NCBI GenBank assembly: GCA_019614645.1
Contig: JABWDB010000007.1
Span: 3,658,001-3,722,000 of the forward strand
Direction: 5' to 3'
Origin: Stratiolaelaps scimitus
Lineage: Eukaryota; Arthropoda; Arachnida; Mesostigmata; Laelapidae
DNA: 64,000 nucleotides
Below the pieces are notes generated by a model. The model saw only the letters and a program-made list of their open reading frames with translations, was not told where the DNA came from and searched no databases. The translations under genes were made by a program, and so were the position numbers. Below are positions 33,213-45,869 of this stretch, piece after piece (within the stretch, counting starts at the first letter, position 1; each line of letters starts with the position of its first letter).

Positions 33213-36200
33213 GTCGCGCCAGATGCGATTACTCTCCGATCGTAAATGTTCTAGTTAATAATAAGCGTACACTGCAATTGGACAGTGCTTTGATCTCGAC
33301 CGCGTCGAATACGTCTAAATATATCAGTGCTTCAGCGGGAAAACCGTGTGAGGGTCACAATGTCATTCGCTATAGTTTTTTACAGATCCGACAGAGACCG
33401 TTCTCCGTTCTATGTAAGGATCCTAAGAATATGAAGTGGGTTATTTATTATAATATTATAAGGATAATAATAATTGTTATTAGTATCATCATAAAGTAGA
33501 GGGTATATTTGTATTGTATGAAGAAAAATGGAAAGTTTAACAACTGGATCTGTCCGAACAGTTATTTCCATTATAGTTGTCGGCTAGAGTCAGACAGATC
33601 GCAAATTCTCATCCGTGTTCATGTCACTTTACCGACCTAGGCGCCGACTTACTGTGCAGTCCATGGAGCCGATAAGGTCACCCCTCCTGTTTCGCTATCA
33701 GGGTGCACTGCACATAGCGGTACCTGATAAACAACAATCTTGTTTGCTTAAGATAAGATAAGCAGCGGTCATTTTCCGATCGGTGGCGTGCTAGCGGTGT
33801 ATGAGCGCATGAAAGAATATCGATGTAGGTGTGTGTACCTTTCGGGTAGAGGTCCCAGGACAGGAGAAAAGTATAGCTTCCTTGTTCGGCAAGCACAGAG
33901 TAGTAGCCCCAGTAAAATATAGTAGTCTCTGTAGATACGACAGAGATACGTGTAACAATGGCCAGAACATACCTACAATATCGGGCAAAGCTTCGTTCTG
34001 CTTAAGGGCCTGTTGCAGTGGTGGGCTGTTCGCGGACTCCCGGGAGTAGTTTGTCATAGTATACAGCAACTACAGGCGGCGACAGAGGAGACATCATCCC
34101 CTCGGGTCCTCAATGATAGAGGAAGGGACGATGGAAGCTTTGACGCGGCCGACCCCAAGGACAAAAGCACTTCACAGGACGGCCTAAAGCAAAATGAATT
34201 AGAAATCTGCTTCGAAAATTCGAAGCGTGCTAGTAGTGTCCAGGGTTGTCTTCGGATTGGCTGAAACAACTCGGAAGTTGCACGACGGAGGGTACGAGCC
34301 GCATCAGAAGTTCCTACAAAGGAAAAAATAACATGTCCAAAAGTCAAGTTGTCTGGGTCATTCCCCGTTGCCTTTACCATCTTCCCATATTGCACAATGC
34401 TATTATCGCTAATATTTATAGAGGGGTCTGCGTCTCTGGCGCAAATCATGACACAAAAGAGGGGACAGATCAAGCGTAGACACTCTGCACATCAGATTTG
34501 GGCTGCAGACACATATTGGCCCTTACGTGGACTCAGTCCACAGGAAAATCAGCGTAGACTCGACTGAAATCAGTTATTAGTTCAATTTGACTTTCGTGGG
34601 AGGCTGCACAATAGCAGCAGGAAGAATCAAGGACTCCAACGGCGGTGAATGCAGCTATCGAAACTAGTGTGACCTTTTGTGGCGGGATGTCAGCAACAAA
34701 CGAGTTTGCCAGAAGGACGCACACTTATCGAGTAGCTTGACATGGACGGGAAAGTAACAACGAGGAAACTTGAAGGAGTAGCCAAGTCTGGCTATCTCCT
34801 TAGAGTGTTGCCAATGCCGACGCTGTCAACCCCAGAGCGAGCAGTTTGGCTGGGGTCAAAATAAAGGGAATCCCATCAAGAATTTCTGCCGTGGTGCTCT
34901 TCAAGAGTTTCGCATTCATTAGCAATCGCTAGCTAGGATACGTGTGCAGTAGTAATGGCGGTAAACGACACTAGCAAATATAAGATGAGATATATTCGCC
35001 TTTCGCTGAATCATTATAAGTTAGTATTTTGGTCAACATGAATGGCGTTGCTCGATAATGCGGTATCTTATATGCATTAATACATTGAGGTACCCTAATT
35101 CGCCGTCGACACGAGCGATTCTGAACCGTCCTGGCTTTGATTATCTAAGCTCTCATTTCATCAGTAAGTGTTGGGTCGGAAAAATTATCCGTGTGCTTGT
35201 TCTTGACGTCATTCGTTCTAATCGATCCCTATTGTGGCGCTTCCATTATTTTTGTTTAGGCTTATTCCTCATGATTTCTCGACATAAGGAAGTCCTGTGT
35301 CGAAATTGGTCGGCACTGAATTATTTGATCGGACAGCCGTTCGTCTGATTGCCTTCGCTTTGCAGCCATACATTTCGTAGTGATTTTACTAATTATGCAC
35401 TGTTCTGCTTCTCATACTAATTAGCCGCTTTCTAAGCAAATGAATTGTCGCTGCTGTACATCGAGTAGACATTACCGCACTGCGTTACGTACACTGTACA
35501 TCCATGTATATTATGTGCATACATTTTCAACTCTGAATAGGCCGGTGTGTCGAACACAAGCTACAGTATATGTACACTACAGCTCAGCGTCCTCTCTGGA
35601 TATCCTCTTACGCGGACATATGTACAAATGGATAATACGAGAGTAACGCGCGATTGCTGTGAATTGAACCAGCTGGTAACCGTCTGAGGGGAACAGCCGT
35701 CGATCTCTCTCGCCCTGCTATGTGACATAGGCAGAAGCCAAGGCGGAGCAGTCGCTCCCATCATATGATACACTTAAGCGAACGCCGTACGATCGGCGTC
35801 CTCGATGTCGTTGGAATCCTCCTTGAAAGGGTGTCTATTGGCCTTAAAGGAGTGTGCCGGAAAGGGAGGACGTCGTATTTAGAACAAAGCTGTTGCGCCT
35901 CCCGAGGGAGCCCTCAACCGGCTGGCGGAGCCCGTCGCGTCTTGCTCTATGTCTGTACCTGCGGTACAGCCATGCGATATAGGCGAGCATTGTGCAAGGG
36001 ACACATGGCCACCGCCGCTGCTATGGTTGCAGTTGCTGTTCAGGGTCACCACTGCGTTTAAACTCGCCAACAGCTAGGGTAGCTGGGCGCAGCAGTAGAA
36101 GCGGCTACGGTAGTTGGCGGGCGATGAGGGCGTTAGCTCTCGCGTTGCCTTTTGCGTTGGACGACGCTTTCAAACGACGGGACAGCCGTCACCGGCAACC

Positions 36201-38089
36201 ACCACTTCGTTTTCCATCCTTAGCATAACCCACCCGGACTCCCCCTCAAGACTGTGCATACGGTAAAGTGAAGCCCAATCCCCTGCGGGTGCTGCCAACC
36301 GAAACGGCGGTAGAGTATAGCTGTTATTGTTGTAATTGTCGTCGTTGTTGTTGTACGAGAAAACCAGCTTGTTGCATGGCCATAGCGAATCGATGTGGGC
36401 AAAGGACGAAGACGGTTCGTGTCGTTTCAGGCTCCAACGCGTGAATACTATCCACGACCTAATAGGTAGTGAAGGGGGGGGGTTCACGCCGCCAACGAAA
36501 AGTTTAGATGTCCCAGAATGGTTGGAACGCCCCTGAAAACGCAGAAGGAGGCTTTTCACGTTGTGGTCTAAAACCTATATGATTTGATGGGCGCCCAATC
36601 TCGTCGCATATCAAACGTGTATTATGTATTTGCTAAGCTAAATGTAGAGATGACTTGCAATACTAACTCTCGTGTCATTTTCTCGCTTGTCTTTTCTGCA
36701 GGTAATGTGACATCCACCGTGATCGTGACATAGTTCTGGAAAGGCTGGTTTATGCCGTTTGCGGCGCGCATATCACCACGATCGGTTGATAGAAATCGTA
36801 GGTAAAAATAAGGGAAACCAGAACCTCGTATTCGTTTGACGCATTTGTCATTAAACCAAAGGCAAATGATTACTGGTTGCATAAAAATGTTTATTAAGCA
36901 CACTAATTATTAGCAGTATTATAGATAGAAGAACGGGCCCGTGCCACTGTTCCATCCTCTTGGTAGGTAATTATACACAGGTGAATCATTAGCTCATTAT
37001 GTATAATAATAATAATCATAATATTACGTGTGCTGCAATTACGTAACTCAATGAGACATGACAAAATCTGCTCGGCACATGTAATCGTCTAGGCATATAC
37101 CATGCATATATGAATGCAATAAAGATTAGTAATTATGGTTGTTGTTGCTGTGGTTACTGGACTCCGGAATGTTAACAAAAAAATAATTTCTTTCGCACGA
37201 CAAAATCATTTCTCATGTCGCCAATTTATCACCACATGTATCCAAGGCACCTTCGATAAATCCCTTCTGTTTAGCTCGTATTCCGAAGTGCGTTTCTTCA
37301 TTAAGAAAATCGTTAAAAAACTCATGTGCGACAGTTCCGTTGAACCGATTCCCGCTGAAAGGTCGCAGGAATTTCTCTCGTTAAGATGCTTCATGATGTT
37401 GGGCTCGCCCTGTGGAAGCTAGGCTAAATCCCTATTTCGCAGTGGGGTTAGCCACATAGCTGACACGACACGGCATACCGCCGGATACGCCCTTAATACG
37501 ACACTGGCGCTATTTTTCTTTATGCGTCATGACCATGTGACTTGAACACGAGTGGGCTAAATTACACGAGCTGCCCTATTTTACCCTAAGGTGTAGACGC
37601 TGCCGCATCTTCCTCCGCCTTCTCTATACCCGCGCTATACGGCCCAACGCTCCGAGCTCGATGGCGCTGCCCGCCACTGATACCTCGGCGTCTGATACAT
37701 GCCGCAAGCCGCCGGTACATACATAGTCACACGGAGGCAGTCGACGCACTCTGACCTCAGTCGCGGTTCCCGGCCCCACCTAACCTAACTCAGCACGGCC
37801 TGCCACCGAAGTAATGGAGCAGCACGCACGTCATCGCCGTGCGGGCAGACCATTGGGCAATTCCTGTTGCAATTTTCCACTCTGTAGCCGTCGTTGTAAC
37901 GTTGGCGGGCACCTCGTTCACTTCGGCCACTGCTGCTGCTGCTTCTGTTGTCACCACCGCACTCCGTCGATACGGGGGGCTGCTGGCGACATTGGCAACA
38001 GTGGAGCAACGTTAGTGCGTTGCCATGTGCAGGCCTGCCTCAGCCGTGGCAAGGTTAGGTTTCCACCGCTTGTCCTAAGAAGCCTGGAG
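33213..38089. other. Unassigned segment
   Basis: No recognisable gene or element. Overlapping frames at 34013-34264 and 34349-34567 (plus) look moderately protein-like, the second having a hydrophobic stretch. At 37135-37422 a 95-codon frame starts with ATG in good context, but the opposite strand reads equally well there. I assign none of them. Short (AAT)n-type runs occur near 37005. Confidence 0.3.
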
Positions 38090-38262
38090 CTGAAGGACGC
38101 GACGGCAACTGATGTTCACCTAACACTGGTGCAATGGTGCACGGGTTCGATCTGCGCTGTTGCACATTTGCATTTAGGGGGTCCGTCGTATGAAGCGACG
38201 CCTATGAAAGCAGTTTTACCGTGGACCCTGAATGTTGAAGGCTGAGCATCGGCCCGCAAGAT
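38090..38262 (+). mobile_element. SINE family A, near-complete copy
   Basis: A box B GGGTTCGATCT (38143-38153) is followed by GCTGTTGCACATTTGCATTT, a GGTCCGTCGTATGAAGCGA segment, CCGTGGACC and a terminal hairpin GGCTGAGCATCGGCC (38240-38254). The same series, in the same order, occurs in the copies at 41.0 and 62.8 kb. Box A is poorly preserved here. It would be transcribed by RNA polymerase III and depends on a LINE enzyme for movement. Confidence 0.75.
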
Positions 38263-39059
38263 GTACTTGACTGGAATGGCCGCGTGCTCCTGTAGCTCCG
38301 GCACACACTACCCCCAGAGAGAATGAATCCTGCCGAGGAGAGGGAAGGGCGATTCAATTCGTGGCGCTTGCCATCGCGCGACGGCCTTGGACGTTATTTG
38401 TGTCCTATATACGGAAAGGTTAAACAGAACAACGAAACGGCTGCAGAACAATGTAGCGTCGAGTTCCTAATAACTAGATGGCCACCAGACACCACGGTAT
38501 TATATTTTAGTAAAGAGTTAACTAGTGGATCGTGTTCGGGTGAAATCTCACTGAACGACCGTATGCCATTGATATGTGATGAGTAAGCGTGCGTAGGCTA
38601 GCTAAGGTGCACGCACTGAGGTTTTGTCTAGTCGGCGACAGGCCAACGAACAATAACCGGGTGTTACGACAACAGACTCGAGCCGATTTTGACCGCGCAT
38701 AATACGCTGTTGCATATATGTGTTTGTCCCTGCCGATCTATCGGTTTGTCATGTGTGTTAGTGCGGCTTTGCCGACTCGTCGCCAAATCAGTTGGCGCCT
38801 GATTAGGCTGCGGCGCACTTCCGAGTTCTGATCCCATTGCTCTCGAACGAAAATGTCGAGCAAGCCAACCACCAAACCTCTGCAAGCCAGCTGTGGACCA
38901 GTCCAGTTTAGAGAGGCTCATAACAGTCTACCCAAACTACTGTAGGCCCACACCGCTCCCTTGGAAGCCGACATCTTGTAATGTGCAAGTGTCATCACTA
39001 ACACTTTCTTCTGCCCTTCGGATATTCCAGTGGCGCCCAAACTCTGCACGCATCATCCC

Positions 39060-39062
<3 letters not shown>

Positions 39063-39092
<30 letters not shown>
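39063..39092. repeat. (TA)n microsatellite, 30 bp
   Basis: Uninterrupted alternating TA. Confidence 0.95.
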
Positions 39093-39095
<3 letters not shown>

Positions 39096-39782
39096 GCACG
39101 ATGTCGGTGCAGCTGTTTGCCGTCTGCGCTATATATGGGATGCTGCGAGCGACGTTAGTCCTGCATTGCCAGGCATCGTACGCCGACGGCCTGTCTTTGG
39201 TGGTGTTTCGGTGTCCGCTAGGCTCCGGGGTCTGGAGGGACCTGTGGGGATGCTGGAGACTCGCCCTCTAACAGAGTGAGGCCTGTTACTCGCTCGGAAC
39301 ACGAGGGACATGAATAGGAGTGGAGAAGATAACTGTTGCTTTAGAGGCCTCGCCGCTGTGACGGTGTCTGGCAGCGCCTGAGCGCTTTGTCGGTACATAC
39401 TCTCCTGGGTTCTGCTACGTTCAGCCCTTGCAACACTCTCACCAACGTTCGGCCTGGCCGTGCCCCTGGGCCTCTAGCATCGGATGGTTTTTGTCATCAT
39501 CTGATGTACGGTGTTATATTTGGTACAGCCAGCGGCCGGAGCAGATCCTGCGAGTGGCTCGTTGTTATGGTCGAGATGGCTCATCGTGGTAAGCCTGCAT
39601 GGCTTACGACGTTTGTCGTTGCGCCCTACTCTGCTTCGCTCTCACGTCGGTTCCTTTCTCCGCAGGCTCAACGCCTTCGCCAGATATTCGCCGTGGGCCC
39701 TCTGCAAGCCTTTACTCGGCCTTTGCACTAGATCTCCGAGCAGCGAGAACTATTCGAGAAAGATGAGAGACGAAGTCGACGA

Positions 39783-39808
39783 CAGCGGCGGCGGCGGCGG
39801 CAGCAGCA
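39783..39808. repeat. Compound (GGC)n/(CAG)n repeat
   Basis: About five GGC units pass into three CAG-type units. Confidence 0.85.
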
Positions 39809-41013
39809 GCCGATCCTGTCCTGACGGGGACTCCGTGCACTAAAGGGATGACATAGCCCTCGACCACAACACGGATGGCTCCTATTGAAAGAACTGCGGC
39901 TGATGCTATTCCCAGCAGAGAGGAGCTGCGCGCCAGGACGGACAGACCAAAGACGAGAGTGGGGGCTCCCATCTAGGGACTGCCAACATTCCGCGACCCT
40001 TTACCCTGAGGAGAGAAATGGACAACGTCCGCTGCCTGCGTCCGGCTGACAGCTCGGCTAAGTCTCCTGTCTACGATGGGTAACTGCTGCTATACCGCGC
40101 AAAGGTGGCACGACCACTAACTACCACGACGATGTCGGGATACGGGACCATGGCATGGCATCGCAATGCCACCGCACATATCGAAGCAACGAATAGCGCC
40201 ATCATCAGCATTGTCGCCAAACCGTCCCTATCAACATCAATCAGCTTTTGTTCCGTCGGGGGAGCGCTTCCAATGTGTGTGGAAGGTATAATATGGTATT
40301 TATATTGCCCTGGAGTGCCTCACACGAAATCCAATTCTGAATCGCCTCGCAAAGCACACAACACCGAGTCTGGCTAGTGGTTAAGGCTGAGGAGCATAGT
40401 CGAGTAGAAAGGCAAACAAAATAATAATAATAATCATCGTCATCAACAACATCGTCGCCAGCGTTATCAAGGTCGCCTTCGTGGAAATCGTCCAGGACGC
40501 TATTGTGATAAATTTATATGGAAATTCCAACACTGTCTCGGGAAGACGTGTTGGCAGCGGACGACTGCGGAACTGAATGGCATCTGGGGAGCTGGTGGTC
40601 ATTGCAATAAATTTCGATTGTGGTCTGGAGAAATGAGATTTATGCTGAGTAACGTGGATATAGCTCGCCCATTTATTAAGCATTTCACATAGTTCACAGC
40701 AAAGCGCTTTCAGAGTGCCAAATCCAATTTTTTCCCCGATAACTGCATGGACTCACGTGCGAATACCGGACGATGGCCGTGCAGTCGTCACTGTGTTCTC
40801 GACGGATGCACACTTCAATGGTGTGCACTTCGACAATAAACGCACATTCTGAACGCTCGTATTTCTACGCCGACACATGTGTTTGTTTTGGTGGTTTCCG
40901 CGATCGTTACCTTGGCGATATTTCGCCACATATTCGAGTTTCGGTGTTGCCAGCTGCTAATGTAGCTCAGCCTTGAGGAGTTCCCTCCGCGACGTCGACG
41001 CACTCCTAACTAA

Positions 41014-41175
41014 ATTTTCCTTGCCGACTCACAGCCACACCTAACGTCCACGGTATACCTGCTTTCGGCATTGCTTCATAAGACGGACCCCTCAAAGCCA
41101 AATGTACAAAGGTGGTGATCGAACCTGTGCACCTACGTGTCTTCCCCGGTTACGAACACACCACCAGGCCACCGG
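41014..41175 (-). mobile_element. SINE family A, most complete copy
   Basis: On the minus strand: box A TGGCCTGGTGG (41161-41171), 34 nt, then box B GGTTCGATCACC (41114-41125). Both are close to the tRNA promoter consensus. The body follows (TTTGTACATTTG, GGGGTCCGTCTTATGAAGCA, ATACCGTGGACG), then the terminal hairpin GGCTGTGAGTCGGC (about 41022-41036) and an A-rich end. It is about 160 bp, typical for a tRNA-derived SINE. Tick and mite SINEs (for example Ruka of ticks) would be the natural comparison. Confidence 0.8.
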
Positions 41176-43970
41176 GGTCGACGCACCGCTGTCTGAAGCT
41201 TACCTTCCCTACGACTCCAGCGCCTCGTCCCTCAACAGGATGAAAAACTCGAATCGGCATTAAGTGATAGCCGGCTGGACCGTGGTCTCAATGATTTAAA
41301 CGAAATGATGCCAACGACCAGATCGTCGCTTGCATTTACAGCCTCATTGCAGCATAGGGAAATCGAAATATACGAATACGCAATATCCACAAACGGGGTT
41401 CGTACTTTATGTTAAAGGTGAAATTTTACGTCACAGAAAAGATATAGAGAGCTTTCTAAGGTTGCCAACTCGGTTGGCGGGCCCGGGATCTAGCTTCAGA
41501 TTTCGGCTTTAAACGCTATTTTTTTCATTCTATTTTGACCCGTCACGAGCGGTGCTCTCTCGTTCGGCGACCATCAAGTGTTACTTACAGCGCTCCGTCT
41601 TTCACTAATTTGACCAACTTTACATTCAGCCTAGGAAATACGGTGTCTGCTATTCGCGGCGCAGTAGCATTGACCAGCAGGCATCATTTTATTCTTTTCG
41701 ACCACTACCCTGGGGAGAGGGGGCTCATTACTTCGGTCATGGTTCGGAACCACGTTCGAATTTGCTTCGAAGGACGACTATTGTTCAACGGACCTTGCAA
41801 CTTACCCGGTAGTTGAAGTACAAAACTTCTAGAGATGTTACCAAATTAATGACCAGGGGGGACAGGGGCATTGGGATATCTGAAACGCGACAGAACTCAA
41901 ACGTGAAAATACACACCCAGTTTGTGATCGCGTCTTTCATCGATGGATCAACCGTTGATGGCTGTTCCCCTCGTTTAGAGGCTGAAGGAATTGATTTTTT
42001 AATCCGCGAAAATGAACTCGTTTACCGTCAATATCATACTTAGACTCATTGCGTAGCATTACGGTAATATATGCTGATATATTCGCTGTACCTAGCCATC
42101 GCTCGCGAGGAATTCCCTGCTGCCAGACATGATCCATCATCTCTTCACACTGGTCGATAACGGCTTGCGCCTATATTTGATGAAAAGGTTATATTATATT
42201 TGATGATTGCATTTGATGAAAAGGTCGACGCGGTCAGCTAATAGCAAGAGCCCATAGCGGTGTGAGCCTTCGAGACCATTGCGCAAACGATAACCTTTGC
42301 TCGCAGACCCTTCTGCACTGGGTCTTTATCATATATTTTACTATGTATTCCAATTCCACTCGGCTTGTTCACCCTAGTCGCAAGCAAAGAGACCAACGAG
42401 AACAGAGAGCGGGTTCCGTGGGCTGTTACTTTGCTCGTCGGTCTGATGCTCTTTATCATAGCAATGCAGCAACACTCTTCCCAGTGGTAAGAGGCTTTCC
42501 TCACATGGGCTCTGACAAGACGCACTTATTGAGCCGTCCTCAATGGGTACAGGAACGCAGCTCATGACACCATACTCTCTCTCTACGTTGCTTCGATCTC
42601 CTCTCTTCAAGTATGCTCCGATTTCAGTTCTGTTGTCCATGTGCCAGATTATCATTATGGTACAGGATAACTGCCCGACACGCGCGTACGCACTTCGAGA
42701 GAACGCAATGTAATCGAGCACCTATTTATGCTGCAGCACCACTGCATGTTTATGCTCATTACGCTCGAAGGATTCCGCGCAGTTAGCTGTCGAGAGGATC
42801 GAAACGATGTGCGACCTACTTGCTGTCATTAGCTGGCTACAAGCCTTTAACCTATTCAAGACGAGGAGCTTGACCAGTCAAGGAACGATGTTAGTGTTAC
42901 AGGTAATATGCGGGTCATCTAGCTCTTGGAAGCACGACTGTGCCAAGGGGGTAATAATTTATATATAATAATTTGTCCATTTGTATTGACCATTCTGTGT
43001 CTTCTACTTTAGGCGCTTGCGCAGATCAATCGACTTTCATCAGGATACAGGTCTGTTCCAGGCGTGGGACGAGTAGCGCCAAGGCAGACGCTGGACTAAC
43101 TCTAATGCCTAATACAGCAGCAATTTTTCAAAAATAAAAACTTTTTTCAAACTTCCCACTTCTCACAAATCGTTTTCAAATCGTATACCTGTCTGACACC
43201 ATTGTGGCAGTCATTCTTACTGTGTACCCTCTTTTAACACTTGTTCAATACAGTATTCGTGACCCCCCTCTGGTTGTGGCTATGTGGAGAGAGTTCTATG
43301 CGCAGAGGTTCGTGTCTCCCGATGTCACCCTGCTGGCCCCACCGCCATGGTCAGTTTTTTTCGAAAACCACGGCGGCATTTCCTTCTAATACGTACGCTC
43401 GGGCTTTGGCCAACTTCGGTGGAGTGACATTGAATGGACGAATCATATTTAGCAGCAGGTGCAGCGATAGTCAAAGCGGTCCTAGGAGAAAAAGGACGAC
43501 TAGGACGTACCAGACCACAAAGGCTCTTGGCGACTGAAAATAAGCGGCAATATCCTGTAGGAAACAGTTTGACTGGCGAGGAAGAAGGACCCGACGGGTG
43601 ACCCCGGCCGTTTGACCCGGTAGCCATCCACCGCTTCTACCCACCCGTAGTACTATTCATCGAAGATCCGGGAGTTATGAGGTGAGGTTTAAGCGAGATG
43701 TGTGGGTTTCGAGCACATCGGAAACCTGGGTTTTTGGTCGGTAACACCAGGTGTCGATCTCACCGCATGGGTGGTGGGTCCGACACTGTTCGGCCCACAT
43801 TAAACGTGGCGCACGTTCGTGCGTAACGCATTTTCCCATCTCGAGAAGAAGAAGAATAATACACATTGTTGTGTATTCATTATTAGCAATAATGATTGTT
43901 ATAATAACAACAACAATAAGACACCAATATTTTACCATATTGGATTTCTAAGAAACGTCGTGCGGCGAAG
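41176..43970. other. Unassigned segment
   Basis: No gene recognised. Near 42175-42223 the string ATTTGATGAAAAGGT occurs twice, with a third partial copy between: a small local duplication. Frames at 41535-41816 and 41813-42043 are consecutive on the plus strand but have no domain. Confidence 0.3.
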
Positions 43971-44213
43971 ATGGAGAAATCAGTGATTTACGGCATTGAC
44001 AAGAAGGCATATTATGATGTGCCACTTTCTGGGCCGTGGCAAATGTCCCTCATAAATATTTATACAAGCGATAGTGGTCGCTCTCGGCTGCGGTCAGTCG
44101 ATTGGGTACCGAGAGTCGCCTGCCCATCGACTATTTCTAATACATTTTATATCAATGCGTGTATCATACAGAATAGCAATCATTCAGCTTTTTTTTTATC
44201 AAAGGGAAGCTAA
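43971..44213 (+). CDS. Weak small ORF candidate
   Basis: The ATG at 43971 is in excellent context (aagATGGAG) and opens 80 codons: MEKSVIYGIDKKAYYDVPLS, a charged start, then an ordinary mixed sequence to a TAA. Length is at chance level and no family is recognised. Confidence 0.18.
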   Translation: MEKSVIYGIDKKAYYDVPLSGPWQMSLINIYTSDSGRSRLRSVDWVPRVACPSTISNTFYINACIIQNSNHSAFFLSKGS

Positions 44214-44385
44214 AATAACCCTAAATATAGACAACTGTGTGGCACTAAACCACAGTCAAGAGACTAAGCGATCGTTTGGTTTAGTTCAAGGCCAGTACAT
44301 TGCACTTGAACGAATATGGCAATCTGAAATTAATTCTTATAGCACTCGGCTCAACCAGTTTTCTTTATAACTAATTAATTATTAT

Positions 44386-44613
44386 ATGATATTAATAGGT
44401 ACATTTTTCATTCCATTTGATTTTATTAACGGAACTGCGATTACACAACGCTTAAGTTCTCGTAGAAGAAAAAAATCAAATTACTTACAAGAGAGACTAT
44501 CGAAGGTTAGTAACAGCAGTTCGAATAATTACAAGTCAAATATGCAATACACAGGCAGGAAAATTAAGTCAATTAGTCAACCCAGTAATTCAACGGCAAT
44601 TATGATGAGTTAG
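44386..44613 (+). CDS. Weak small ORF candidate, hydrophobic N-terminus
   Basis: The ATG at 44386 opens 75 codons: a hydrophobic start (MILIGTFFIPFDFI), then a basic patch (SSRRRKKSNY) and a Ser/Asn-rich tail. An internal AAG|GTTAGT donor-like site lies after ~40 codons. It could be a signal-anchor protein or an AT-rich chance frame. Confidence 0.15.
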   Translation: MILIGTFFIPFDFINGTAITQRLSSRRRKKSNYLQERLSKVSNSSSNNYKSNMQYTGRKIKSISQPSNSTAIMMS

Positions 44614-45079
44614 AGAGAAACACAAATCAAGCGGTTTCGCATAAACTGGCTTCAAACTGATCGCTCATTGTAATTGCCGTATCCGCGAGCTTAATTACTA
44701 TGACCCGCCAAATGCTTCAGTTCAAGATGGCGGATAGATCAATAATATTTTGGTCGACGTAATTCGGCCTAGCAACTTGGTTTCAGTTGTCAATTACAAG
44801 AGTGGACCTTAATTGAGATCACTTTTGCAATATAATATACTTCGAACAGTGGAACTCGAAGTAGTATGAATATTTACCAGGTAGCGTTCATCAGGCAAGC
44901 TGGTACAGGTCATGACAGGCACCGTCCATGGAGATCGATTTTTCCATCAGTATTTGTATGACGAGTGAGTTCAGATTCAGTTTCAAGTACGATCGCTGTA
45001 TTATTCAAGTTTCATACCTTTTCTTGAGTGAGAAATACAGCTCTTGTCAGCGATGTGACAACTAGTGAGTTCCTTTAAC

Positions 45080-45470
45080 ATGGCGTCACTTGGCGAGAAG
45101 CTCAGAGAAATAATCGTTCCTGCTCATCGCGTTCCTCGTAAGACAGTCGGCCGTATGATCTGCTTCAAATCACTTGGCGTTGATGCGTGCTCCGTTGGTA
45201 ACTTCCGCTCGGACTATATTAGACGACCAAGTTTCGCAATGATTGGCATTGGTTTCATCGAGCGAATGGTTGGGTTGAACTTCAATTTTGTCTATCTTGT
45301 CTGTAGTTAGACCTGCTCGAAAATGTAGGCGAAACATTTTTTCAACGCTTTTCTCAGAAGACGACCCTTTTTCACGAGGGCAGGACGTCCGAAGGAATCA
45401 ATGCGCTACAATTGATGCTACTCTGTTGTGGACATTGGCAACGGTTGCCGGATCGCGATTACGTCGTTAA
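45080..45470 (+). CDS. Candidate two-exon small gene
   Basis: Exon 1 (45080-45137) begins with a near-perfect start context (aacATGGCG), reads MASLGEKLREIIVPAHRVP and ends at CCTC|GTAAGA. The intron (45138-45306, 169 nt) ends in a strong pyrimidine tract, TTTGTCTATCTTGTCTGTAG. Exon 2 (45307-45470), in the phase dictated by exon 1, is open for 54 codons (RPARKCRRNIFSTLFSEDD and on) to a TAA, giving 73 aa. Unspliced, the first frame instead runs to 45310. A second frame of exon 2 is also open (LDLLENVGETFFQRF, to about 45483), so the true phase is uncertain. No homologue is recognised. Among the cellular candidates this has the best splice signals. Confidence 0.3.
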
Positions 45471-45869
45471 AATCTTTCTCCACTGATAATTGTTAAGTTC
45501 TTGGCTCCCATTCGTATGTTTCCATAATAGAGCGATTTGTTTTTGAGAGGAAGCTTAACATTTAGTAGTTTAATATACACCCAATGTTGTCGATCGTTAG
45601 GTGCAAGCAGGATGGGTGATTGAACAGCTTATACAGGAGAAAGCTTGCACACTATGCGTTCGTTATGTGTGTGTCTTCTAATTGCAGTAATAGGATACCA
45701 TGCTAAATTCGACGTTGACATACGAATATTGAGGATTCGCCTCGGTACATGATATCACAATGTTAAATCGAAAACGTAGACTCTATTTTCAAATACATGT
45801 TATATACATACATATATACACACACACAGATATATTTATACATACACCTCATACTAATACGGATAATTA

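Larger units (their letters stand above)
38263..41013. other. Unassigned segment with GC-rich part
   Basis: 39.1-40.1 kb is GC-rich with overlapping open frames (39387-39731 and 39511-39843 plus, 39712-39972 minus) and a (GGC)n/(CAG)n run (39783-39808). These give Gly/Ser or Ala tracts but no domain. Nothing else is recognised. Confidence 0.3.

Noticed and set aside
37135..37422. 95-codon ATG frame with good start context
   Set aside because: Two minus-strand frames over the same bases look equally protein-like, so appearance cannot decide strand or reality.
37775..37790. CCTAACCTAA strings suggesting arthropod telomere repeats (TTAGG)
   Set aside because: Only two units and isolated; similar pairs elsewhere (31.1, 61.2 kb) are equally short.
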